64,000 bases of DNA from Henckelia pumila (lineage: Eukaryota; Streptophyta; Magnoliopsida; Lamiales; Gesneriaceae), in assembly GCF_033568475.1 (NCBI RefSeq), contig NC_133123.1:24786622-24850621 (forward strand), written 5' to 3'. The notes under the pieces were generated by a model, which had not been told where the DNA came from, searched no databases, and saw only the letters and a program-made list of their open reading frames with translations. This document shows positions 23,135-33,162 of this stretch, one piece after another. Made by a program: the position numbers and the translations under genes. How positions within the stretch are numbered: position 1 is the stretch's first letter; each line of letters starts with the position of its first letter.

Positions 23135-23415
23135 CTAGAAAACGTGCACGTGCGTTGCACGTGGGGAAACACATGTGATTGAGTAATTAAAATTCGAAAC
23201 AAAACTAAAACAAAAACTATAGTAAGACAATTTTACGAACCAACTTTGTGAAATTGATTTCTTATTTAGATCACTTCAGAAAAATTATTAATTTTAATAT
23301 CAAAAATATTATTTTTATTTTTAAATATGAGCAAGATTGAGAGACCTACCATAAAATTAATTAACTCAACAAAAGATAACAACAATAATATTAGATTTCA
23401 ACATTTAATGTTTGG

Positions 23416-23945
23416 TGTCACGCCCCGGGCCCAGGCCCGCGCTTACACGACTGCACAAGGAGTCTCTATAGCAATTACTTCGTAGTCGTCCTCGCTTTAC
23501 AAAAATGATTAACCAAAGTTGATATAGAAGCGCATTGTAGCTCATTTTAAAGCTTTTATTTTCTCATATGGGACAGGGGTCTCGTAATCATCTTTCCTTC
23601 AGAACAAGAACATGACGTCCTCGCACTAACTGATCCACCAGCACCAAGAATCTAGAGGTGACTCCTTTAGGTTCAAGAGGTGGATCCCACGCACGAAGCA
23701 CTTTACCCCGTATAGCACTTATTTCTCATGGTTCCTGCAGGTGACCGGCTCTGTTACCATTATGTCACGAGTCGGACCTATGTCCGTGCTTGCGCGACTG
23801 CACAATATGCCCTATAAAAACTATTTCTTATTCGTCCTCGCTTTAATTAAAATTATTAACCCAAGTTGCTATAAAAGTCCATTATAACCCATTTTAAACT
23901 AATTTTAAAGCTTTCATTTTTGCTATGTGCGGCAGGGGTCTCACA
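23416..23945 (-). mobile_element. TRIM element with 5-bp target duplication
   Basis: Miniature LTR element of 530 bp: LTRs 23416-23586 (TGTCACGCCCC...GGGGTCTCGTA) and 23763-23945 (TGTCACGAGTC...GGGGTCTCACA) around a 176-bp core. On the minus strand TGGTAACAGAGC, next to the right LTR, is a primer-binding site for a Met-type tRNA. The target duplication is TTTGG (23411-23415 and 23946-23950). No coding capacity. The LTRs are clearly diverged, so this is an old copy. Confidence 0.88.
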
Positions 23946-24249
23946 TTTGGTCTACCTTAAATCGTAGTTCCTCAAAATTTTATAACTCTTAATTAGTTCT
24001 GGCTTTTTGGTTGTTTTTTATTTCATTATTGTAATTGTAGTAATCTTGAGAGGTTTTGGTTTAGTCTCCCTCTCTTTCATATATTTTCAAAAAACTTTGA
24101 TTTAAACACATAAGTTTAAATATACACGAGATTCTCTCTAAGTGTAGCAGAGTTTCTTAAGTCATTCAGTTTATATTTAAGTGTTTATAACCATATTATC
24201 GAGGGCTAGCAAAGAGCAGTGTGCTACCGAGTTTGTATCGAAATTGTGA

Positions 24250-25770
24250 TTTACACGATTAAATTAATTTGAAAAATTAAACTAAAAAATTATGGGTGCA
24301 AAAAAATTTTATTTGAAACTTAAATTTTAGTTAACAACCACAACTATAGAGATTAAAAAAAAAAAAGAATACAAATGCATGAAAAAAAACAAATAGTTCA
24401 CAATAATTTTTCACCATGTTTTATAAGAGTATTGTATAAACATAAACCATATAAATTAAATTAATTAGAAAAAACAAAAAGAAATCTCATTAATTAAAGT
24501 CATTAAACAAACAAGAGTATATTTATAAATTCACAATAGAATTTACATATTTATATATAAAAATAAAAAATTTATTTTAAAAAATAAGTTTTAGCAAACA
24601 ACCACTACTAAAGATATAAGAAATAAAAATTCAAATGGAAAAATAAATAGCTTACAACAATTTTTTAAATTAACATGTTTTATGCAAGTAATGTTTGATC
24701 ATAAACTCTAGAAAAAATTGCTTTTTTGGTCTTGTATGTCTGTCACTTTGCGATTTCAATTCTTTATATTTTCAAATTTCAGTTTTAGTCCGCTATCTTT
24801 ATTTTTTGGCAATTTTAGTCCTTTTTCGACGTGGCGCTGACGTGGCACCAATTCAGTGCTGATGTGGAGCTGACGTGTACAATGTCACGTAAGCATTCTC
24901 GAATAAAAAGGACCGAAATTTCCAAAAATCGAATTATGCAGGACTAAAACTGAAATATGAAAACATAAAGGACCAAAATCGCAAAGTGACAAACATACAG
25001 GACCAAATTTGCAGTTTTCCCTAAACTATATAACTTAAATTCATTATAAAGTAATAAAGAAATCTCATTAATTAAATTTATTAAACACACAAGAGCAACC
25101 ATGTAATATTTGTAAATTCACAATAGAATTTACATATAGAACTTACATATTTATTATATATAATATAGTAATAATTAATATTTGAAAACATACGTTTTAG
25201 CAAACAACCACTATTAAAGAGGTAAGAAATAATGATTCAAATCGAAAAATAAATAGCTTACAATTTTTTTCATCATGTTTTATGCAAATAATTTTTAAAC
25301 ATAAACAATATAAATTAAATTGATTAGAAAGAAATAAAGAAAAAAATAACTAACAATAATTTTTTCATCATTTTTATACAAGTAATGTATAAAAATAAAC
25401 CATATAAATTAAATTAATTATAAAGCCAAAAAGAAACACATTAATTAAAGTCATTAAACAAACAAGAGGATGTTTGTAAATTCATAATATAACTTGCATA
25501 ATTATGTATATAAATAAAAATTAATATTTGAAATCATAAATTTTAGCTAACAATCACAACTAAAGAGATAATATAAGAAATATGAAATGAAATGAGAAAA
25601 AAATAGCTCAATAATTTTTTCATCATGTTTTATGTAAGTAATGTTTAAATATAAACTATATAATTAAATTCATTAGAAATTAATAAAAAAAAAACTCATT
25701 AATTAGTGTCATTAAACACACAAGGACACCAATGTAAATTCATAATAAAACCTACATATTTATAATAGAA
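24250..25770. repeat. about four tandem units of roughly 280 bp
   Basis: Direct repeats marked by TTTTAGCAAACAACCACTA-type phrases near 24320, 24590, 25195 and 25550, by AAATTCACAATAGAATTTACA near 24526, 25108, 25477 and 25734, and by CTCATTAATTAAAGTCATTAAAC between them. Spacing is about 280 bp once the MITE at 24711-25021 is subtracted, with an extra partial unit between the last two. Units are diverged by 10-20 percent by eye. Confidence 0.7.
24711..25021. mobile_element. 311-bp MULE-type MITE
   Basis: Terminal inverted repeats of over 80 bp: GAAAAAATTGCTTTTTTGGT at the left pairs with ACCAAATTTGCAGTTTTCCC at the right, and pairing continues through GTCACTTTGCGATTT and its inverse. The target duplication is 9 bp (TAAACTCTA at 24702-24710, TAAACTATA at 25022-25030), as made by Mutator-like transposases. 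The centre carries GACGTGGC/GCTGACGTG motifs. Non-coding. Confidence 0.82.
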
Positions 25771-25795
25771 TAGAATAGAGCAAAAGAAACCCCCA

Positions 25796-25800
<5 letters not shown>

Positions 25801-25834
<34 letters not shown>
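25801..25834. repeat. (TA)n microsatellite
   Basis: About 17 uninterrupted TA units. Confidence 0.95.
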
Positions 25835-25838
<4 letters not shown>

Positions 25839-27638
25839 GTCACATCTGCTCTCTCATTTTAATATTTGATTCGTGGAAGATGAAAATGATGATGATTTTA
25901 ATATTAGATATCTCATTTTTCATATTTTTCAAAATAAATTGATTTTATTTATCTTTTTAAAATACTATTTTGTTATGCTATTTATGTGAAACGTGCTCTT
26001 CGCTTTGTGCTGGACACCTATGCGTGCATTAATCCTTCGTTTCTCATTGAATCGACAAAAATAGGTTGATTAGTGGCTGCTTATAAGCTTTTAAGTCATC
26101 ATTTGATTCATTCATATCAACCAGGATGAGACAAGATAAAATCGTTATGTTAATTAATTGAAAAGATTGAGAAAGTCTGATACAATTTCTTTTCTTATTT
26201 TTTGTTATCAACTTAATTTGGAAGTTTGAAAATACCATTAATTACACGATAAAATTTTTCCAGCAACAAAACAAAAATCATTACCTCTCTGCACCAATTA
26301 AATATAACGAACTCATTATAAATTGTTAATTCGAATCCTTCAACTACACCATGAGAAAAAAATGACGTTAGTAAATCAAAAACTCAGATGTAAGCGCATT
26401 GCGCTTTAGAACATTTTTGCCCAACAATTTTTTCATTTTTTGGTTAACCATGTAAATTGTTCATTTAGCCAGTCCGATAAAATCATTGCTTCAGGCCTCA
26501 ACACCCAAAACCCGAATGTTTAAAAAACAAAAGCGGAAAAAGTGAATTTTATATTGAATATTAAAATCTTATATCGAACAAAGCCCGTAATCTGTCAACA
26601 TACAATTTTTTTAAAAAATTTTTTTTGCTTATTATATATGTATTGTAGTAACTACTAACTAGCTAGTAATGTATCATTTTCTTATAAATTTTTATTTTGT
26701 ATACAATAAATATTTGCTTTTTTATCAAGTAAGTTTATCATTATTCATTAGGCTTCTATTTTTTTTTCTCTTTTTTAGGTATTATAAATTTTTGGATTTA
26801 AATATATCGTGATGGACTAAAATCGTGCGAAACCAAAACTATATTTTCACGTCTCTTTCATTATAATTTAGTATAAATAATAAAATAATTTATTATAATT
26901 TTAATTATATTATATTATATTATATAAATGTTTATACATATGAAAATGAGACAATTTTCACAGTGACAAATAAAATCTCTTTGATTCATCTTATATTATA
27001 TTTTTATCGTCACTATTAATTAGTGAGTTTTTTTTTGTAATAATAAAGAATGAGAAGACTATACTTCACAATAAAATTGTAGATGAGTTTATTTGAGATT
27101 TTTTTACACTTTATTTATCCAACGAGATTTAGCTAAAAATATTTATATAGAGATACATATAGATTTTATTATAGATGAATTTTATATTTCAAAATTTCAC
27201 AGGACATTATGTTGAACAACATGATATATTGGATTTTGTTATATATAAACATACACACACACACATATATATATATATAATTTATATATTTTTATCCTAA
27301 TAATATATAACTTATTTAACATTAAGTTAAAGTCCACCCTATATCTAATTCTTGGATACGTCCATGTATGATACATAGTTGGATTCATATTTATGAGCAT
27401 CAGACGATGTGACATTCATTTATAGTTGACCTCCTGCGAAGTTTCTCGAGATATGACCAATCTTAATACAGGAGAGACAATAGTTGAATCAAAGGTGTCT
27501 TTAGAGAACAATAACTCCTATCATTAAAGAACTTAACTAGGATTCTTTTATTCAAAAAGAAGAATTCACATGGAATTTCTCAGTTCTCTTATCAAATGAA
27601 ATCAAATATCCACATTGTTCCCTAAAAAAAGAAAAATA
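25835..27638. other. AT-rich intergenic stretch
   Basis: No gene or mobile element recognised. A CA/TA microsatellite lies near 27249-27281. Confidence 0.5.
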
Positions 27639-28992
27639 GTTATTTGCACCAATCATTCCTATGAAATATTGAAAATGCACATTTCTCCACTGTGAAATTT
27701 TAATAGGCATCTTCAACCCTGACATTTTAAAAAATTAGCACAGTCGCCCCTTCAGATGAGAGATTGTTGCGCACGCGTCCCTCATGCGACTGAGCAAAGA
27801 TTTTGATTTTTTTTTTTGCACCAAATACCCTTGTGAAATATTAAAAATGCATATTTGACCCCTGTAAAAATAATTTTAAAATATATTCAACTCATAATAC
27901 ACAATTTTTATTAAAATCTAATTATAAAATATTTAGCAAATATTTTTTGCTTTTTTATTTTTTTTTTAATTTCTAATTTATTATGATTATATAATTATTT
28001 TCTAAAAAATATTATTATTTTATTTTGTTATCATTATTTTATTAAACTTTCTTGTTATTTCCAATTTTTTCATTAAAAATGCATTTATAAACAAGATTTT
28101 ACCTAAAAGTAACAAAATATTAAATCAAAATGATAAGTGCATGATAAGTACCAAGCATTTTTAATTTTATTTATTTTTAAATTTAAAATTTTTAATTAAT
28201 TTATTTCTAAAAAAATTATTATTTTATCCCATTATCATTATTTTATCAAATCACTTTGTGTTTTCAACTTATCAATGTAAACATGATTCATAAATAAAGA
28301 TTTAAATATCTAAAATACCAAAATATTGAATCAAGTAATAAGTTTATGAATATTACTTCTTCGATTTAGAATTATATAAGCATGTTATTTTTTTATTATT
28401 TATTACAAATTGTGTAATGCATATTCTCGAAAATTTTAAATTTTGGTTCAATAATATATAGTTCTAAATCGAAAAAATAATATATTTAAATTTATCAGTT
28501 TAGTTCAATATTTTGGTATTTGAAATTATTTAAATATTTGTTTATGAATGCATGTTTAATGAAAAAGTTGGAAATACGAAGTGAGTTTAATAAAATAATG
28601 ATAACAGGACAAAATAATAATATTTTTTAGAAAATAATTAAGTAATGATAATACATTTAAAATAAAAAAATAAAAATTAATAAAGTAAAAATGTTTGCTA
28701 AATATTTATAATTGGATTTTATTAAAAATTGTGTATTATGGGTTGAATATATTTAAAAATTATTTTCACAGTGGTCAAATATTATTTTTAATATTTCACA
28801 TGGGTATTTGGTGCAAAAAATATATCAAAATCTTTGTCCAGTCGCATGAGGGCCGCGTGCGCAATAATCACTCATCTGAAGGGGCGAGTGTGCTAATTTT
28901 TTAAAAGATCAGGGTTGAAAATGCCTATTAAAATTTTACAGGAGAGAAATGTACATTTTTAATATTTTACAGGGTGGTTGGTGCAAATAACT
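27639..28992. mobile_element. 1.35-kb foldback element, second copy
   Basis: Long inverted repeat beginning GTTATTTGCACCAATCATTC and ending GGTTGGTGCAAATAAC. Arms of roughly 500-600 bp are related to the inner part of the foldback at 8688-10484 (shared phrases: TTGTTGCGCACGCG, CCCTCATGCGACTG, TTTGCACCAAATACCC, GATAAGTGCATGATAAGTAC). It lacks the outer GC-rich minisatellite and the TTTTTATTTTTACTG ends. Possible target duplications are AAAGAAAAATA beside both ends or a longer AAATATCCACATTG (27604-27617 and about 29002-29015); I cannot decide between them. No transposase. Confidence 0.75.
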
Positions 28993-29255
28993 GAAAAGAA
29001 AAATATCCACATTGGGTTTTCTACTTTTCTTGACAAAGAATGCGAAAAATTTTCGTGAAAAGTTTAAACGATATAATATTCTACAGAAAGAGTCATCATT
29101 AACATCATATCGATCTTTTAAAATATTTTTTTTAAAAAAAAAAACTAATATTTTTTTAAAGCAAAAAAACTCGATTTTAATCATGATTAATTAATTTTAA
29201 AGGAGAGTTTTTTCGTTTTCCCAAAGTGCCAATGTAAATTTGCCCACAAAAATCT

Positions 29256-29264
29256 CTATAAATA
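29256..29264 (+). promoter_or_regulatory. TATA box of the 29406 gene
   Basis: CTATAAATA about 145 bp upstream of the start codon, followed by a leader with CT-rich patches (CTTCTTCCACC, CCCTTCTCCCTC). The position fits a transcription start near 29290. Confidence 0.65.
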
Positions 29265-29405
29265 GCCGATGCCTCCGAAGAGTCCAAACCTTCTTCCACC
29301 GACCACCCCTTCTCCCTCGAAATCTGAATGATCCAACACTTAAATCTTAAAATCCAACAGTTTTCTGGAGAACCCTAATCGAATCGATCGCCATCTTACT
29401 TTGAG

Positions 29406-30065
29406 ATGGCGAGGATCGGGATTTCTATGGGATCAGACGCCATTAATAATAATCCCTCTTTTCTATCCACTCAGTTTTGTGTTTTGAACCCATTTTTATC
29501 AATCTCAAATCACGCCAAGAAACGCCCTCGAAAGTTCTCTTCCGTGTCGATCGCTTCATCAAATTTATCCCTTTTTTCTCCACCCCAAAGGGGAGTGTCG
29601 ATGCCCGGTTTCAATGCAAAAGATGCGGTTTTTTCTTCGGAAAACATTGATTCTCTGATGCGGAAATCGGTGTCAGACATTGTAAAGCGCTTGGAGGAGG
29701 CACCTTTGTTGGTGCAAGTATATTCAGAAAGTGGGAGAAGTGAATGTAAGATAGAAAGGGCGAGTTCAGAGAGATGGCCGATGGTGAAAAGTGAATGGGA
29801 AAATGGGAAACTGAAATCTCCAAAAGGGATTATTTTTGTGAAGCAATTGGACCAAGAAAATGAAGAAGAGAGCTTTACAAAGGCATGGGGAGTGGTTGTG
29901 CAGCACAAGGGGAAGGGTTGTGGATCTGCTTGCTATTTGTTGCAGACAAGTAGAGTTTGTGGTGGGATAGGATTGGGATTTTGCACCCATTTTTGTTTGA
30001 TTAAGGTGAGGAATTTTAGGGACAGTGCTTTCCAACAATTCAGCGATTCTTGGTGTTTGCAATGA
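29406..30065 (+). CDS. conserved plant protein, probably plastid-targeted
   Basis: Single-exon gene of 219 codons. The ATG at 29406 is the first after a TATA box and leader. Residues 1 to about 60 are rich in Ser, Asn, Lys and Arg with few acids, like a chloroplast transit peptide. The middle (about 80-125) is mixed charged (M-R-K-S-V-S-D-I-V-K-R-L-E-E-A-P). The C-terminal half (about 140-219) is the most conserved-looking part: F-T-K-A-W-G-V-V-V-Q, then a Cys/Gly-rich run (G-C-G-S-A-C-Y-L-L-Q-T-S-R-V) and a hydrophobic stretch with T-H-F-C-L-I-K-V. I recognise it as a plant-specific family of unknown function but cannot give a gene name. Codon use is normal and nothing suggests decay. The next gene is 3 kb away. 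Confidence 0.8.
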   Translation: MARIGISMGSDAINNNPSFLSTQFCVLNPFLSISNHAKKRPRKFSSVSIASSNLSLFSPPQRGVSMPGFNAKDAVFSSENIDSLMRKSVSDIVKRLEEAPLLVQVYSESGRSECKIERASSERWPMVKSEWENGKLKSPKGIIFVKQLDQENEEESFTKAWGVVVQHKGKGCGSACYLLQTSRVCGGIGLGFCTHFCLIKVRNFRDSAFQQFSDSWCLQ

Positions 30066-31491
30066 TGGCAATGATAGAATTAGATAGGTGGTTTGGTGTT
30101 AGATGAAAACTTGAATCCAAACCATTCTTTTGGTACATTGAAGGGAACCAAAATGATGCTTTTTAGATGATTCATGTGTTGACCCAATAATCATATTCCC
30201 CTGTGTTTTAATTGGGGGAAATTTTGAAATCTTGGCTTATGTTTGAATTATTTTTTAATATGATATCGTGTTCCTAAAACACCTCATAGGGAAGACTGTT
30301 TAATAATACTATGATAGTGTTAATACTAATAAAGAAGCAACGGAGGCTTGCACAAATCCTTGCTTTTACGAGTCTTTATTGATTCCGATCGGGAACTTTG
30401 TTCCTTCATTATGATGATATGCATGCATGAACACTGAAATGTATTTGTAATTGGGGTGACATGACATTCATGCTTTATTTGGTCTTATTTTTTCTTAGTT
30501 TTTTTTCAAAATATATTTTCATATATATTCGATAACATGAAAGTAGCAACACATAGTAACACATGATATCGTATAAGTTTCAATAGGCGCTATCTTTGGA
30601 TTTATTCTTCCAACATACTGCATCATCGTCATTATTAAGCGTTGTTGTGCAAGTATTTCAATTCAACAGGTGTCATTTTATATGTGGTAAGAATTCCACA
30701 TATTAATCTTTCGAAACTTCAAATCAAAACTTGTTTGTATTATAACCTTAAAAATTCAAATAGATAAAAACGCGCAAATTAGATGAAAAAAAATATTAAA
30801 GAAAAAGCAAAAAGATTCCATTAGTAACCTAACTGGAACGTGAATATCACGGTAGTATTTGGGAGAGCAAACACTTTCATAATATTGTTAAACCAAGCTA
30901 ATAAACATACAACAAACTAACAGGTGGACCGATCTATAGTTACAGATGATTGAGAAATTATCAACTTAACATATATATATTATAACTCATTTATTTTATA
31001 TTGTAAAGGCGAGTTGGTCCTCACACTTAGCATGTTTTGATAGTTCTACAAACACACTTTAGTCACGCATGCATTATTTGTGTAAATTATAATCGAATAT
31101 AGTTTTATGAAATTATTTAGCTTTTTAGTTTTTTTTTTAAAATTTTACACTAATGGTAGTAAAAATTCTAATTTGGAATATATTTGAATAAACAAAATTT
31201 AAATATCTAGTGGAAATAAGCTGTAAAAACATGAATTTTTACAAGCAACCCTTTCACGGAAATCATTCATTTATATTTGATAAAAAAAAATGCCATAAAA
31301 ATATATTTTAATAAAATTAAAACTTGTCTTAACTACCATATCTCATCATCTTTACACAAATGTTTAAAATGTACAAAAATATTTCTTTATCTTTATATAG
31401 ATTTTTTAATTTTTAATTATATAATCATATCACATACATAAAAAATTTATATAGAAATTCATAAATCATAAATTTAAAAATGAAAAGATTA
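30066..31491. other. 3' region and intergenic stretch
   Basis: The 3' untranslated region of the 29406 gene probably ends near 30250-30320. Beyond it there is AT-rich DNA without a recognisable gene or repeat. Confidence 0.5.
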
Positions 31492-32448
31492 TCTCTCCCT
31501 ATATATAAAGAATCTCCCCCTTAGACACCATTTTTTCATTTGCCGAAATTATCCTTATGTGATATATATATATTATATTTTTATTTTTATTTGTTTTTTA
31601 AAAAAAATTTAATATTTCAAATTTCTATATTTTTCTCAACTAAACATTATAAATAAAATAAATTGATAAATAAATTTTAAATTTATTTTTATATTATTTT
31701 ATAAATGAAAAAAATAAATTTAAATATTATCAAAAAAATAATATTTATACATAACATACAATATTAAATATATTATATTATTTTACATACGCAATGCGTG
31801 TATGCAATTATTTTAGTTTAACATAAAAAACCTCGCGTGTAAAAGGACGCTAGTTTTGAATCTGTTGATTAAAGCCAAACATTATTTTTCTCTTTTTTTT
31901 TTGTCATTTTAAAAAAAATTTCCCTACTTTTTGACAAATTTAAAATGATAGATAAGGATTGAAAATTATGTTTGGAAATCTAGAATTTCAGAAACATGAT
32001 GAGAAAACGAGAGATGATAATGGCATGAAGGTTGTAAATTTATTTTAAAATAAAGGTTTAGTAGATATTTTATTGAAAAATAAGTCTCTCGATTGATAAA
32101 AAAAATGATGGTACAGTACTTTACTTATGCTATGTTATATAATATCTTTTACTATTAATTAAGTTTGAGCATCTTATAAAAACTGTTTGTTGGTGTCTTG
32201 GTTTATTTTTCAAATGCCCAAAAATACTCTTTACACTCATATTCTTTTTCAACTACTTATTTCCATCAGAATTTCTACCACAATTTTGACTATTGACTTT
32301 TTCTACCACAATTTTGACTATCTCAAAATTCAATATGCTGATTTTTATGTCATTTCAACTTTTCCATCTCTCACATCTTTCACTTTTGAAGAAAAAACAC
32401 ATGATGTTTGTTCGTTACACACGCAATGCGTGTACCCAGTTATGCTAG
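31492..32448 (+). mobile_element. candidate non-autonomous Helitron
   Basis: The 5' end TCTCTCCCTATATATAAAG follows an A. The 3' end has the hairpin ACACGCAATGCGTGT (7-bp stem), 11 bases, then CTAG followed by T (32445-32449). These are the hallmarks of Helitron insertion between A and T. A second, weaker end (CGCAATGCGTGTATG...GACGCTAGT, 31783-31854) lies inside, so two related short copies side by side are also possible. No Rep/helicase reading frame. Confidence 0.5.
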
Positions 32449-33162
32449 TATGCTATTAAACTGAACGGTTTGATTCGTTTTAATTTCTTCGACGTAAACA
32501 AAGTTAGTTTTTTTTAGGAGAACATAGTTAACTTTATTTATAATTTTATATATTTTTAAAATAGAAACAAAAAACTAAATTAGGGATGATTTCCAAGAAA
32601 AAAAACTCTATTTATAGTAAATACTTAAGTTTGCTATATTTGAAAATTTATGACTTGTTTGGATTGAAAAGACTACAAAAGATAATCCTAAAGTTTTTAA
32701 TTGTGTAATGTCTAGATTTTTAAATAATAACTTTGCTAAAAAAAAATAACTGTTGATACACACAAATATTTTTAAATGTTCATGCACGCGTCACTATAAA
32801 TATTAGTTTTTAAATATTTTATTATTATTATTTTTAACATATTTATTATTAATATTTTTATTTGATTTGATGCCATAAAAACGTTACACACAGCGCGCTC
32901 CTTGAGCCAAATTCAAATCTTTGGGATTTGCCCTGTTTCATTTGCATGTCCAGTTACAATTCCTTAAACAGATCCCAAACCCTTTTTCAAGCTGTTTGCC
33001 AAATGATTTTCTAGGTTCTTTAATCAATAATCTTACATATTTTCGTTCATTTTCTCTGGCCCACCTCTTTCATTGCTTGAATGTGTTAACTTGTATTTAA
33101 ATTCGTCAGTTTGAAAATCTTGAAAGTTTGAATTCCCATTGTTTCAAAAATTTTAAACGGAA

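Larger units (their letters stand above)
23135..25779 (-). mobile_element. candidate non-autonomous Helitron with tandem repeats
   Basis: On the minus strand the left end reads as a Helitron 3' end: a hairpin CACGTGCAACGCACGTG (7-bp stem), a short spacer, then CTAG followed by T (23134-23160). The partner 5' end is less certain; TCTATTCTATTATAAATATG at 25779 leftwards is the best candidate. Inside lie about four direct repeats of some 280 bp, a TRIM and a MITE. No Rep/helicase gene is visible. The 3' end also resembles the one at 32420-32448. The boundary at 25779 is a guess, and the host dinucleotide there is not the expected A. Confidence 0.35.

Noticed and set aside
24250-25770. Centromeric-type satellite
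   Set aside because: Only about four diverged units bounded by unique DNA; a satellite would be long and homogeneous.
29510-30071. Antisense frames opposite the 29406 gene
   Set aside because: Shadows of the sense frame, which has a TATA box, leader and transit-like N-terminus.
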